A DNA stretch of 64,000 nt from CADEDH01 sp039201605 (GCA_039201605.1 JBCCRO010000002.1:124001-188000), one strand, 5' to 3'. Numbered from the stretch's first letter, positions 42,884 through 53,596 are shown. Notes: generated from the letters alone by a model not told the origin. Program-made: numbers and translations.

Positions 42884-43405
42884 ATGTCCATCATCGTCTC
42901 GCGATTTCTCGATGTCGCCAACGGCCTACAGGCCAACCAGTTCTCCGTCGGATCCAAGGATGAGATCTCGTCGCTGAGCGACCTCGACCCGATCTACAAG
43001 CAACTGATCGACAAACCCTACGCCTGCTCGATGGCGGTGATGGGGGGCGACGGGCGACCGAACGTCACGCCGATGTGGTTCGACTATGAGGGCGACAAGG
43101 TGCTGATCAACGTGGCCGAGCACCGGAGGAAGACCGGATGGATCCGGTCCACCCCCGAGGTGACGATCATGATCATGAACCCGGAGAACATGTACCACTG
43201 GATGTCGATGAAGGTCACGGTGGAGCGCGAGATCAGCGAGGACGACCCGAACGAGGGTGAGCGCGTCACCGCCCAGCTCAACCGGATCTGGCAGAAGTAC
43301 ATCGGTGAGGGCGACGAGTACGGCCTGCGCGACCCGTCGATCGAGGAGCGGCGGGTGCTCTTCGAGTGCCGGGTCGACAAGCTGGCCACCTTCGGCCAGC
43401 CGTAG
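42884..43405 (+). CDS. Pyridoxamine 5'-phosphate oxidase-like (FMN or F420) family protein
   Basis: The 173-residue split-barrel protein contains YACSMAVMGGDGRPNVTPMWFD, VLINVAEHRRKTGWIRS and VTIMIMNPENMYHWMSMKV, the usual features of PNPOx-like flavin/deazaflavin reductases. Whether the cofactor is FMN or F420 cannot be decided by eye; both occur in actinobacteria. A TAGATT about 50 nt upstream may be its -10 element, and GAGGGGG precedes the ATG. Confidence 0.82.
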   Translation: MSIIVSRFLDVANGLQANQFSVGSKDEISSLSDLDPIYKQLIDKPYACSMAVMGGDGRPNVTPMWFDYEGDKVLINVAEHRRKTGWIRSTPEVTIMIMNPENMYHWMSMKVTVEREISEDDPNEGERVTAQLNRIWQKYIGEGDEYGLRDPSIEERRVLFECRVDKLATFGQP

Positions 43406-43414
43406 TCGAGGACC

Positions 43415-44614
43415 GTGGAGGATCTGTCCGTCGGGATCGTCGGCGGCTCGGTCGGCGGCCTCACCGCGGCCTGCCTGCTGCGCGATGCCGGGCACCGGGT
43501 CAGCGTTTTCGAGCGGTCGGCGACACCGTTGGTCGCCCGGGGGGCGGGCATCGGCCTGCTGCCGACGACCTCGCGCTACCTGGTCGAGCGGGCGGGGGTG
43601 ACGCTGTCCGACATCGCCGTCGCCACATCGGAGATCCGTTACCTGGACCGAGACGGTTCGGTCACCGACGTCGAAGCGCACGACTACCTGTTCAGCTCGT
43701 GGACGACGGTGTATCGACTGCTGCTGGCCCATTGGGAACGGACGGCCTCGGGCGAGGACCGCTACCTGCTCGGCCGGGAGATGGTGGGGTTCGCCACCGG
43801 CGCCGATGGTCGGGTCACCATCGACTTCGCCGACGGCGCTGCGGCCACCGTCGACCTCCTGGTGTGCGCCGACGGCATCGGTTCCACCGCACGGTCGCAG
43901 CTCCTGCCCTCGGTCGAGCAGCGCTACGCCGGGTATGCGGCCTGGCGTGGCACCTTTCCCGAACGCCGGCTGTCGGCGGCGACGCAGCGGATCATCGACG
44001 ACGGCATCACGTACTTCGTCTACCCGCAGAGCCACATCCTGGCCTACCCGATCCCCGCCGCCGACGGATCGGTCGCCGCCGGTGAGCGCCTGGCCAACTT
44101 CGTCTGGTACCGAAACCACGCCGACGGCGAGGAGCTGGACGGCGTGCTCACCGACGTCGACGGGCACCGACGATCGTTGTCGGTGCCGCCCGGGATGCTG
44201 GCCCACGAGCACCGGGACGAACTGTGGGCGACGGCGGAGCGGGTGCTGCCCCCGCCGCTGACCGAGCTGGTGACCCGCTGCCCCGAGCCGTTCGTGCAGG
44301 TGGTGTACGACGTCGAGGTGGACCGGATGGCCTTCGGCCCGGTCTGCCTCTTGGGTGACGCCGCCTTCAACGCTCGACCCCACGCTGCGGCCGGTACGGC
44401 GAAGGCGGCCGACGACGCCTGGCGGCTGGTCGAGGCGATCGCCGCCGAGTCCTCGGTCGAGGCGGCCACGGCTCGGTACGAACGCACCCAGCTCGACCTC
44501 GGCCGTCGGCTGCTGGCCCGCACCCAGGCCATCGGCGAGCGCTCGCAGGTCACCAGCACCTGGCGTGTCGGCGACCCGGAGCTGGTCTTCGGCCTGCATC
44601 GGCCGGGCGACTGA
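43415..44614 (+). CDS. FAD-dependent monooxygenase (PHBH-type)
   Basis: The 399 residues start with the FAD motif SVGIVGGSVGGLTAACLLRDAG, then LLVCADGIGSTAR (the DG motif) and VCLLGDAAFNARPHAAAGTAKAADDAW (the GD motif that binds the FAD ribityl). This marks flavin hydroxylases of the salicylate/PHBH type, which use NAD(P)H and O2 on aromatic or similar substrates. It starts 9 nt after the PPOX-like gene with a GTG, and the DUF3500 gene follows by 14 nt, so these three are probably co-transcribed. Confidence 0.9.
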   Translation: MEDLSVGIVGGSVGGLTAACLLRDAGHRVSVFERSATPLVARGAGIGLLPTTSRYLVERAGVTLSDIAVATSEIRYLDRDGSVTDVEAHDYLFSSWTTVYRLLLAHWERTASGEDRYLLGREMVGFATGADGRVTIDFADGAAATVDLLVCADGIGSTARSQLLPSVEQRYAGYAAWRGTFPERRLSAATQRIIDDGITYFVYPQSHILAYPIPAADGSVAAGERLANFVWYRNHADGEELDGVLTDVDGHRRSLSVPPGMLAHEHRDELWATAERVLPPPLTELVTRCPEPFVQVVYDVEVDRMAFGPVCLLGDAAFNARPHAAAGTAKAADDAWRLVEAIAAESSVEAATARYERTQLDLGRRLLARTQAIGERSQVTSTWRVGDPELVFGLHRPGD

Positions 44615-44628
44615 GCGAGCCTGGAACC

Positions 44629-45759
44629 GTGACCGCTGCAACCCGAGCCTGGGCCGATCGCCTGTCGACCGCCGTCGGCCACCTGCTGGCCGGGCTCGAC
44701 GACGCCCAGCGGGCCACCGCCACCTGGCCGTTCCCGGCCGAGGACGAACGGCGCCGCTGGTACTACACGCCAACCGATCACGGCGGCCTGCCGTTGCACG
44801 CCATGAACGTGGCCCAGCATCGACTGGTCCACCGGGTCCTGGGGGAGCTGCTGTCGAGGCCCGGCTACGTGACGGTGGCCGCCATCCTCGGCCTGGAGAA
44901 CGTGCTCGACCACCTCGAAGGCTGGCGGTCGGACATGGACCGCGATCGGGGGCGGGACCCGCTGGCGTACTGGGTGTCGGTGTTCGGGGAACCGGTGCCC
45001 GGTGGTACCTGGGGATGGCGGTTCGGGGGCCACCACCTGTCGCTGCACGCCACGATCATCGACGGCGAGGTCGTCGGCCGAACGCCGCTCTTCATGGGGG
45101 CCGACCCGGCGTCGGCCCCGCTGCTCGGCCCCCACCCGCACCGGCCTCTCGGCGGCGTCGAGGATCTCGGCCGCGAGCTCGCCCTCAGCCTCGACGCCTC
45201 CCAGCGGTCGACCGCCGTCCTGTCCGCCATCGCACCACCCGACCTGCTGGGGGCCAACCGGCCGGCCGTCGGCGACGGCGATCGCGATCTGCCCCTGCCC
45301 GAGATCTGGCGTGGTCGCCTGGAGGGGGAGTTGCTCCGGGCCATGGCCGCCCTCGGCGACAACCTCAACCGAGGCCTCGGCTACGACGCCGAGCACGCCG
45401 AGGCCCTGGCCTTGACCACCAGGCCCAAGGGGCTGGCGGCGACGGCGCTCCAGAAGGACCAGCGCGAGATGCTCCTCGCCCTGCTCGGCCTCTACCTCAA
45501 CCGGCTCCCCGAAGACGTGGCCGACGAGGAACTGGCGAAGGTGCAGGCGTCGTTCGACCAGCTGCATTTCCTGTGGGCCGGCGGCCTCCAGCCGGGCGAA
45601 CCCCACTACTACCGGATCCAGGGCGGCCCGCTCCTCATCGAGTACGACAACGCCGCCCGGCAGGCCAACCACGTCCACACCGTCTGGCGGGACCTCGAGG
45701 CCGACTTCGGTGGCGACGCCCTCGCCCGTCACTACATCGACGGCGGCCACCGGCACTGA
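44629..45759 (+). CDS. DUF3500 domain protein
   Basis: The 376 residues match the DUF3500 family by GTWGWRFGGHHLSLHATIIDG, GRTPLFMGADPA, HYYRIQGGPLLIEYDNAARQANHVHTVWRD and the DALARHY end. Conserved His residues in these motifs suggest a metal or active-site role, but no activity is known for the family. It starts with GTG, 14 nt after the FAD monooxygenase gene. Confidence 0.85.
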   Translation: MTAATRAWADRLSTAVGHLLAGLDDAQRATATWPFPAEDERRRWYYTPTDHGGLPLHAMNVAQHRLVHRVLGELLSRPGYVTVAAILGLENVLDHLEGWRSDMDRDRGRDPLAYWVSVFGEPVPGGTWGWRFGGHHLSLHATIIDGEVVGRTPLFMGADPASAPLLGPHPHRPLGGVEDLGRELALSLDASQRSTAVLSAIAPPDLLGANRPAVGDGDRDLPLPEIWRGRLEGELLRAMAALGDNLNRGLGYDAEHAEALALTTRPKGLAATALQKDQREMLLALLGLYLNRLPEDVADEELAKVQASFDQLHFLWAGGLQPGEPHYYRIQGGPLLIEYDNAARQANHVHTVWRDLEADFGGDALARHYIDGGHRH

Positions 45760-45882
45760 CACCCATGTCGTCCGGCCGGTGGGCCGGTGGGCCGTTCGGC
45801 CCAGGAGGGTGGGTAGATCGTCGGCTCACCCGGCCGGTCCCGTGATCCACACTGGGTGGGCGGAACAACCGGCGGGAGCGGC

Positions 45883-46197
45883 GTGGACGAAGAGGCGACG
45901 GATCGGGCGTTGGAGCGCCTCGTGGATCAGGCCACCGACGAGGCGCGCCGGGATCCCGAGCTGTCCGACGCCGCCCGTCGGCACGCCTCGACGCAGCTCG
46001 ATGGCCTGGTGCAACGGATCCGTGAGGTGCTGGCCACCGAGGGTCGGCCCGACCGCCCCGGCCCCGCCCGCTCGGACGGCGGCGATCCCGACCCCGACGA
46101 GCCGGAGCGCCCCGGTGGCGCTGATCCTGCTGGGGCCGACCCTGCTGGCGGCGGGCCCGGATCCGGTGGGCCCGAGCGACTCGGGGGCGACGAGTAG
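45883..46197 (+). CDS. Small acidic protein, unknown function
   Basis: The protein has 104 residues: an N-terminal helical half (DEEATDRALERLVDQATDEA, HASTQLDGLVQRIREVL), then a low-complexity Gly/Pro/Asp/Ala tail. There is no known domain. GTG 45883 is preferred to 45856 because GGGAG lies just upstream. It is convergent with the GTPase operon, leaving only 12 nt between stops. Confidence 0.55.
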   Translation: MDEEATDRALERLVDQATDEARRDPELSDAARRHASTQLDGLVQRIREVLATEGRPDRPGPARSDGGDPDPDEPERPGGADPAGADPAGGGPGSGGPERLGGDE

Positions 46198-46209
46198 GGA
46201 ACCGGGGCG

Positions 46210-47448
46210 CTAGCGCCGACCGCGTCGGCCTGCGCCCTTGCCCCGTTGGCCCGTGTCCGCCGTCCCGCTGGTTGCCTCGGTGTCCTCGGCGGGCGGCGGG
46301 GCGTCGAAACGGACACTGTCGGGCCCCGGCGGTGGCGGGGCCGGGGCCTCGGCGTCGGTCCCATGGTCGGCTCCGGCCTCGGTCGCCGAGGGTGCCGTCG
46401 GTGCCGCGATCGCCGTGACGGCCTCGGTCTCGGTCTCGTTCGACTCCTCGGTCGACCGGTCGTCGCTCGGCTTGTCGGTCGACCGTCGGTTCGGGGCCGG
46501 CCGCTGATCCGTACCGGCCGGGGCGGCTGATGGGTCGACGTCGGCGGCCGGCTCGGTCGGCGGGACCCAGGTCGCCGGCACCGTCGGCGGGTCGACGAGG
46601 GTGGCCACGCCGCTGTCCGCAGCGAGCACCTCGTCGGGATGGGGAGGCCGGCTCGTGCGTGGCTTCCGGCCGTCGGCGGCCGACCCCTCGGTGGCCGCCG
46701 TGTTCGGCGACGCGCCGTCGACGCCTTCGGGCGCCGACTCCGGGGCGCCCTTCTTCTTGGCCGCCCGCTTCTTGGGGGCCGCCTTCTTCCCCGCCGGCTT
46801 CTTGGGTTTGGTCGGCGGGGTCGGCGTGGTGAGGGCGGTCACCAGCTCCTCGGGCGTCGCCTCGAACGTCGTGCTGCGGTCGCCATCGCCGTGGCGGGCC
46901 AGCCCGGCGCGAACGGCGACGACGAACACGTGGCGAAGGCCGGAGCCCTGGGTGGCCACGGTCTCGACCAGCGGGGCGTCGGGTCCGAGACCGAGCCGAT
47001 CCCGCACCTGGTCGATGGGCAGGGCATCGTCGGCGTCACGTTTGTTGGCCTGGACCACGATGGTGGCGCTGCCCTCATCGCCGGCGGCCAGCGAGGCCCG
47101 CACCCGCTCCAGCATGGCGGCGCTGGCGTCGATCCCGGCCTTGGTCGTGTCGGCCACGAAGAGCACGGCATCGCTGGTCCGCAACACGTGGTCGCTGCTG
47201 GAGGTCGTGGCGTCGTCGGTGACGGCGAGCAGTTGGGTGTGGATCGGTCGGCTGCGGTGGCGACCCCCGAGGTACTCCAGCCACCGGATGTGGGCCCGCG
47301 ATCCGGGGACGTCGAGCAGGGTGGCGTGGGTGAGCTCGGTGCCGAGCGTTTCGATCGTCGTCGCCTTGCCGGCCTCGGGTGGTCCGCACGCACCGACCCG
47401 TAACATCACCGGCGCGGTGTTCTCCGTAGACGACGACGGTGCTGGCAT
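46210..47448 (-). CDS. Small-GTPase-like protein with degenerate P-loop and long disordered tail
   Basis: The first 215 residues look like a small GTPase (MglA/Rag-like): ACGPPEAGKATTIETLG gives the G1 loop at 22-29, LLDVPGS the DxxG at 46-49, and QANKRDADD the NKxD at 135-138. In G1 the Ser/Thr that normally follows Lys is Ala29, so Mg binding may be weak. From about 216 on is a disordered Lys/Pro-, then Ala/Thr/Glu-rich tail (KPKKPAGKKAAPKKRAAKKK). It is the last gene of a minus-strand operon with Roadblock and GTPase genes. It may be a GTPase effector rather than an active switch. Confidence 0.75.
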   Translation of the reverse strand: MPAPSSSTENTAPVMLRVGACGPPEAGKATTIETLGTELTHATLLDVPGSRAHIRWLEYLGGRHRSRPIHTQLLAVTDDATTSSSDHVLRTSDAVLFVADTTKAGIDASAAMLERVRASLAAGDEGSATIVVQANKRDADDALPIDQVRDRLGLGPDAPLVETVATQGSGLRHVFVVAVRAGLARHGDGDRSTTFEATPEELVTALTTPTPPTKPKKPAGKKAAPKKRAAKKKGAPESAPEGVDGASPNTAATEGSAADGRKPRTSRPPHPDEVLAADSGVATLVDPPTVPATWVPPTEPAADVDPSAAPAGTDQRPAPNRRSTDKPSDDRSTEESNETETEAVTAIAAPTAPSATEAGADHGTDAEAPAPPPPGPDSVRFDAPPPAEDTEATSGTADTGQRGKGAGRRGRR

Positions 47449-47491
47449 ACGTGGGGCCTTTCGTGGTTCGAGCGCTCGGGTGCGCAGCGGG

Positions 47492-48793
<1,302 letters not shown>

Positions 48794-48813
48794 CGGTCGC
48801 TCCTCGACCCGGG

Positions 48814-49218
48814 TCAGATGAGCTGGGGCTCGTCGACGATGGCCGCCAGCTCGCTGAGCACCCGGCGGGCCTGGATGTGGAGGAGGCCGAGGTTGGCCTC
48901 CGGGCGGGCCAGGACGGTGAGGGAGCCGTCCGAGCCCAGGGAGTAGATCACGACGAAGCCGTCGGCCGATCGGACGACGAACTCGTCGAGGGGGCGGTTG
49001 CCGAGCAGCTCGACCAGGCGCTGGCCCAGGGCCAGCGACGAGGCGGCGACCGCCGCCGTCGGCTGGGGCTGATGGTGGCTCAGGGCCGACGCCACCGGGA
49101 GCCCGTCAGCGGAGGAGACGAGCGCGCCCGAGATGTGGGGGACGTTCTGCATCAATCTGCTCAGCACGCGTTCCCGTTGGATCTGTGCCCTGCTCGGTGC
49201 CGTTGCCGTGGTCCTCAC
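48814..49218 (-). CDS. Roadblock/LC7 domain protein (MglB/CvnB-like)
   Basis: The 134 residues are essentially one Roadblock domain: RLMQNVPHISGALVSSADGLPVASALSH, a central helix ASSLALGQRLVELLG, and GFVVIYSLGSDGSLTVLARPEANLG with the terminal helix RRVLSELAAIVDE. Such proteins pair with small GTPases as GAPs or regulators. GTG 49218 is chosen because GGGAG lies 5 nt upstream; the longer frame overlaps the GTPase gene. It is 65 nt after the GTPase gene. Confidence 0.87.
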   Translation of the reverse strand: MRTTATAPSRAQIQRERVLSRLMQNVPHISGALVSSADGLPVASALSHHQPQPTAAVAASSLALGQRLVELLGNRPLDEFVVRSADGFVVIYSLGSDGSLTVLARPEANLGLLHIQARRVLSELAAIVDEPQLI

Positions 49219-49283
49219 GGTCGCTCCCTCTCCCCCTTCGGATGGTTGCTCGCTGGATCTGTGTGTGTGGTCGAAGCGACGGC

Positions 49284-49865
49284 TCAGCCGTCGCCCGTCT
49301 CGCCCTCGTCGTCCTCCAGCTGGTCGAGGAGGAGATAGAGCACCTCGATGACGGCCGCCCGGGCGCTCTCGGTGTCTCGGGGATCGCAGGTCACGTAGTG
49401 CGCCCCCTCGATCGGAACCTCGGCCTGGATCGCCGCTACGGCGGCGTCGACGTCGTCGGTGCGGTTGATGGCGACCACCACGGGGACGTGACGCTGTCGC
49501 CGGAAGTGTCGACCGACGCCGAGGGCCTCGGTCCAGGTCTCCGGCCGCTGGGCGTCGACCAGGAGGAGGAGTGCATCCATGCCCTGCGAGACGATGTCCC
49601 ACATGAAGCTGAAGCGCGGTTGGCCGGGGACGCCGAACAGGTTGAGCTCAACCTCCACGTCGTCGCCCCCGACCGCAAACGTGCCGTACTCCATGCCGAC
49701 CGTCGTGGTCTCCTTGACCGAGGCTTCGGCACCCGAGGTCCCCACCTCGGTGCCGACCACCTGCTCGTCGGAAATCGTCGCGATCAGCGTGGTCTTCCCC
49801 ACGGCGAAGGCGCCGGCCACGATGATCTTGAAGTCGAACCGAACGGGTACCGACGTGTCGGTCAT
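49284..49865 (-). CDS. Small GTPase, CvnD/MglA-like
   Basis: The 193-residue GTPase has G1 GAFAVGKTTLI at 18-28, G3 FGVPGQPRF around 77-85 (the Asp of DxxG is replaced by Gly, as in conservon CvnD proteins), and G4 NRTD at 134-137. The switch region SFMWDIVSQGMDALLLLVDAQRP is also CvnD-like. The gene is 43 nt downstream of one Roadblock gene and 65 nt upstream of another, so it probably acts with one or both proteins at the membrane or pole. Confidence 0.9.
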   Translation of the reverse strand: MTDTSVPVRFDFKIIVAGAFAVGKTTLIATISDEQVVGTEVGTSGAEASVKETTTVGMEYGTFAVGGDDVEVELNLFGVPGQPRFSFMWDIVSQGMDALLLLVDAQRPETWTEALGVGRHFRRQRHVPVVVAINRTDDVDAAVAAIQAEVPIEGAHYVTCDPRDTESARAAVIEVLYLLLDQLEDDEGETGDG

Positions 49866-49908
49866 TCGATGCTCCTCTCGTGCCTCGACGCCTCGAACCG
49901 TGACGGGA

Positions 49909-50274
49909 TCAGACCGTGACGCTGCCCTCGAGCTTCTCGAGCTGACGACGGGCCATGGCCAGGTTGGCGGTCGACCGGTTCAGGGCCAGGTAGATGAAGA
50001 GACCCTCCTGGCCGTCGCCCTGCACCAGGCGGATCAGGTGGTACTGGGAGCTGAGGGTGATCAGGATGTCCTCGATCGAGTCGTCGAGACCGAGGGTGGC
50101 CATCGTGGCCATCTTGGCCCGGACGACCTCGGTGTTGCCGGCGGCTGCGGCTTCGAGGTCGAGACCCCCGCCACCGGCGGTGGCCAGGGCCATGCCCGAT
50201 CCGTAGTCGACGAGGGCCACGCCGACGGCGCCCTGGATCGTCATGGCTTCGTTCATAATGTCGTCGAGAGACAC
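49909..50274 (-). CDS. Roadblock/LC7 domain protein
   Basis: The protein has 121 residues: SLDDIMNEAMTIQGAVGVALVDYGSGMALATAGG, the central helix AAAAGNTEVVRAKMATMATLG, SIEDILITLSSQYHLIRLV and the C-terminal ALNRSTANLAMARRQLEKLE. It is the first gene of the operon as transcribed on the minus strand. It differs enough from the second Roadblock protein for the two to form a heterodimer or bind different partners. The 190 nt upstream (50275-50463) show no gene. Confidence 0.87.
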   Translation of the reverse strand: MSLDDIMNEAMTIQGAVGVALVDYGSGMALATAGGGGLDLEAAAAGNTEVVRAKMATMATLGLDDSIEDILITLSSQYHLIRLVQGDGQEGLFIYLALNRSTANLAMARRQLEKLEGSVTV

Positions 50275-50463
50275 TGGTGCTGCTCCTTCACGCGCGCCAC
50301 GACGGGCGGCAACTGGTAGGCGGCAGGTGCGACCGGTTGCTGACTCCTCGGCAACCGCATCTCACCCTCGTGATCTACATCGGCAAGGAGGGCGCGAAGA
50401 TGTAGGTCGTCGGCCTGGATTTCGGCCCCCGTTCGGGCGGAGGCGTGGGTCGACGGGCCCGGA

Positions 50464-52443
50464 TCAGCCGAGGGCGGCGAGGAGCACCGGTTCGAGGTCC
50501 GGCACCAGAGCCTGGGAGGCGGCGGTCGTGATGTGGTTGTCGTCCTGGAAGACGAGCACATCACGGAACCGCAGCAGGCAGACGTCGTCGTCACACAGCT
50601 GCTCCAGCGGGTTGTAGCTGAAGGCGCCGGTGGCGTCGATGGCGGGCTGGTCGAGGGCCCGCACCTCCTCGGCGAAGTTGGTGGACGACCACCGATCGGG
50701 GGTGCAGGTGGCCTCGCTCCTGCTCCCCAGGCACTCGATCGGGTCGAAGCCGAGCGTCGGGGTGTCGTGGATCCACACCGCGGCCACGCCCTGGTCGGCC
50801 AGCTCGGTGAGGAGCGTCTCGGACGCGGCGGCCCACGCGGCGTTGTCGAGCACGTCGATGGCGGCGGCGGCCTGACTCACCACCACGGCGTCGGGCTCGA
50901 TGGCGGCCACCACCTCGGCCGTTGCGGCCTGGGTCTCGGCGCACAGGCCGGGGTCGGGGGCGAAACCGACGCCCACCTCCATCGCCGGGCAGGCGGCGAC
51001 GACCCGGGCCAGGATCCGGATGCCGTTGGTGCTGCCGATGGCGTCGAGGGCCGGCATCCACTGCTCGGCGTGGGAGTCGCCGACGAGGAGCACGGTCCGG
51101 CCGCCGTCGGGGTCGCCCCACACGCACTCGGTCATGATGTGCTCGGCGTCGTTGGTCTGACAGCCACGTTCGAAGGTGCTGAACCCGTCCTCGGCCGCGA
51201 CCAGCAGCTCCTCGTACCGGGGCTCGTCCAGGGCGCTGGTTGCCGAGTTGAGCGCCGCCCACCCGATCGTGAGCGACCCGGCCAGCAGCACGACGGCCAG
51301 GCCGTAGTTGGGGAGGTGGGCGGCCATCAGGCGGGGATGGAACCTCACCGGGTTCTCGATGAGGCGGTGGGTCACGTCGGCCACCACCAGCGAAGCCAGG
51401 GCGGCGGCGATGCGGGCCGGGCCCGACAGGCTGCCGAAGTAGAGCTCGGCGATGACGATGAAGGGCCAGTGCCACAGGTACCAGCCGTAGGACACCCGCC
51501 CGAGCCACTGGGTCGGGCCCAGCGCCAGGGGGAGGCCGAGCGGGCTCTTGGGGCCGAGGCGGGCGGCGATCACCAGCAGGGTGCCGACCACCGGGATCAC
51601 GGCGTTCCACCCGGGGAAGGGGGTGCTGGAGTCGATCGTCAGCAGGGCGTAGGCGATGGCGAGGAACCCGACGCCGGCCATGACTGTGGAGGCGGCCACC
51701 GACAGGCGCTTGCCCGCCTCGGGGGCGGCGATGGCCAGGATGCCGCCGATGGCGAACTCCCAGGCCCGGGAGAAGGGCGAGTAGTAGGCCCACGTCGAGG
51801 CGTCGTTGGTGAGCTGCACCGAGTGGGCGAAGCTGACGAGGGTGATGGCGATGAGACCGGCCAGCACCACCTTGGGCTGACGCAGGCGGGCGGCCAGGGC
51901 GCTCAGCCCGAACATCACCACCGGCCACACGAGGTAGAACTGCTCCTCGACCGCCAGCGACCAGAAGTGGACCAGCGGGTTGCCGCTGACATCGGAGGCG
52001 AAGTAGTCGGCCGAGTCGACGGCGAGGAAGACGTTGGGGATGTAGGCCGCGGCGTAGAGGGCGGTGCGGGCCGTGGTCTCCTGGGCGAAGGGCGACAGCA
52101 GCAGGTAGGCGGCGATGACCGTGGCCAGCAGCGTCAGCGTGGAGGCGGGGAGCAGGCGTCGGATCCGTCGGGCCCAGAAGCGGGTCAGGCGGACGGTCTG
52201 CCGCCGCTCGTACTCGCCGGCGAGGATGCCGGTGATGAGGAAGCCGGAGATGACGAAGAACATGTCGACGCCGATGAAGCCGCCCTCGAATCCGGGAAAC
52301 CGGATGTGGAAGGCGACCACCAGGGCGACGGCGATGGCTCGGAGGCCGTCGATGTCGACCCGGTGAGGGGTGGTCTGACCCGTCGTGGGCCGGGGCGGCT
52401 CGCCACCGGGACTGGCCTGCGCATCCAACTCGGCTACTGACAC
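50464..52443 (-). CDS. Acyltransferase-3 (OafA/YrhL-type) with C-terminal SGNH domain
   Basis: The 659-residue protein has an acyltransferase-3 membrane domain (VDIDGLRAIAVALVVAFHIRFPGFEGGFIGVDMFF, about 10 helices, with SYGWYLWHWPFIVIAE) and a C-terminal extracytoplasmic SGNH/GDSL-like hydrolase domain (VLLVGDSHAEQWMPALD, ending DDNHITTAASQAL). Such proteins O-acylate surface glycans or lipids. GTG 52443 is chosen for the AGGAG just upstream; the frame is open further (to 52518) without conserved sequence. Confidence 0.9.
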   Translation of the reverse strand: MSVAELDAQASPGGEPPRPTTGQTTPHRVDIDGLRAIAVALVVAFHIRFPGFEGGFIGVDMFFVISGFLITGILAGEYERRQTVRLTRFWARRIRRLLPASTLTLLATVIAAYLLLSPFAQETTARTALYAAAYIPNVFLAVDSADYFASDVSGNPLVHFWSLAVEEQFYLVWPVVMFGLSALAARLRQPKVVLAGLIAITLVSFAHSVQLTNDASTWAYYSPFSRAWEFAIGGILAIAAPEAGKRLSVAASTVMAGVGFLAIAYALLTIDSSTPFPGWNAVIPVVGTLLVIAARLGPKSPLGLPLALGPTQWLGRVSYGWYLWHWPFIVIAELYFGSLSGPARIAAALASLVVADVTHRLIENPVRFHPRLMAAHLPNYGLAVVLLAGSLTIGWAALNSATSALDEPRYEELLVAAEDGFSTFERGCQTNDAEHIMTECVWGDPDGGRTVLLVGDSHAEQWMPALDAIGSTNGIRILARVVAACPAMEVGVGFAPDPGLCAETQAATAEVVAAIEPDAVVVSQAAAAIDVLDNAAWAAASETLLTELADQGVAAVWIHDTPTLGFDPIECLGSRSEATCTPDRWSSTNFAEEVRALDQPAIDATGAFSYNPLEQLCDDDVCLLRFRDVLVFQDDNHITTAASQALVPDLEPVLLAALG

Positions 52444-52576
52444 GGTGCTCCTGCTCTCACGTACGCAGGGGGCGTACTGTACCAGTGGGGCCACTACGCT
52501 GAGGCCCCGCCGAGGCACCCCTGGGCGGACCGACCTAGGCGATGCCCAGGCGTTATGAGCCGGTCGGCCGGGGCGG

Positions 52577-53596
52577 TCAGACGTTGAGGACGGCTCGGGC
52601 CGTCGGACCCTCCAGATCGTCCGAAGCGAGCCCGGTCAGACCCTCCACCGCCGCCCTTCGGCCAAAGGCGACCAGGTAGCTGACGAAGGCCGCTTCCACC
52701 GCCACCCCGAAGGCCACCCGGGCCGCCGTCGGCAGGGGGCTGGGGGTGATGAAGGCCTCGATGATGCCGGCGACGATGAACACCAGGATCAACCCGAGGA
52801 TCACCACCACCGACCGGCGGGCCTCCTGGGTGAAGGCCTCGGCCCGGCTGCGATCGCCGGGGGCGACCAGCGACCAGCCGAGCGCCATCCCGGCGGCCCC
52901 GGCCAACACCACCGCCGTCAGCTCCAGCAGGCCGTGCGGGAGGATCAGGCCCCAGAATCGACCCTGCTGGCCGGCGACGATGAACACCGCCCACGCCGCG
53001 CCCACATTGGCCCCGTTGAAGGCGAGGATGCCGACCGAGCCGATGCCGAGGAACACACCGGCCACGTAGGCCGTGAACGACACCTGGATGTTGTTGATGA
53101 GGACCTGGGTGGCGAACTCCGAGGCCGGACCGGTGGAGTAGTAGGCCTCGAAGTCCTCGTCGACGTAGGCGGCCCGGGCCGTCTCGTCGCCGACGAAGGT
53201 GAGGGCCTCCTCGTTGCCGGCCAACCACAGACCGACGATGAGCCACGGGATGCACAGGGCGGCGGTGGCCACGGCGACGTGACGTCGGAGATGCCACACC
53301 GCGGCCGGGAACGATACGGCGAAGAAGCGGCGGAGACCGGACCATCGGCTACCCGTCCGGCGATAGAGGGCGGCGTTGGCCCCGGCGACGACGGAGGTGA
53401 GCTCGGTGGTGAGCGCCGGGTCACGGAAGGTGTTGCGGGCGTAGCTGAGCTGTGACGACGCCCGCTGGTACAGGCCCACCAGCTCGTCGACCTCGTCGGG
53501 GGTGAGGCTGCCGGGCCGGGACGAGGCCTGCCGCGTCAGCTGGCGAAGCCGGTCCCAGGAGGGACGGTTGGCGGTCAGGTAGTGATCGAGGTCCAC
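52577..53596 (-). CDS. Stage II sporulation protein M-like membrane protein
   Basis: The 339 residues have an N-terminal soluble helical part (DRLRQLTRQASSRPGSLTPDEVDELVGLYQRAS) and five or six membrane segments, with FTAYVAGVFLGIGSVGILAFNG and RFWGLILPHGLLELTAVVLAGAAGM matching the SpoIIM family. The GTG start is 42 nt from a divergent RDD gene. In related actinobacteria SpoIIM, RDD, DUF4129, MoxR and DUF58 genes sit in one cluster; here two parts are 11 kb apart. Confidence 0.87.
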   Translation of the reverse strand: MDLDHYLTANRPSWDRLRQLTRQASSRPGSLTPDEVDELVGLYQRASSQLSYARNTFRDPALTTELTSVVAGANAALYRRTGSRWSGLRRFFAVSFPAAVWHLRRHVAVATAALCIPWLIVGLWLAGNEEALTFVGDETARAAYVDEDFEAYYSTGPASEFATQVLINNIQVSFTAYVAGVFLGIGSVGILAFNGANVGAAWAVFIVAGQQGRFWGLILPHGLLELTAVVLAGAAGMALGWSLVAPGDRSRAEAFTQEARRSVVVILGLILVFIVAGIIEAFITPSPLPTAARVAFGVAVEAAFVSYLVAFGRRAAVEGLTGLASDDLEGPTARAVLNV

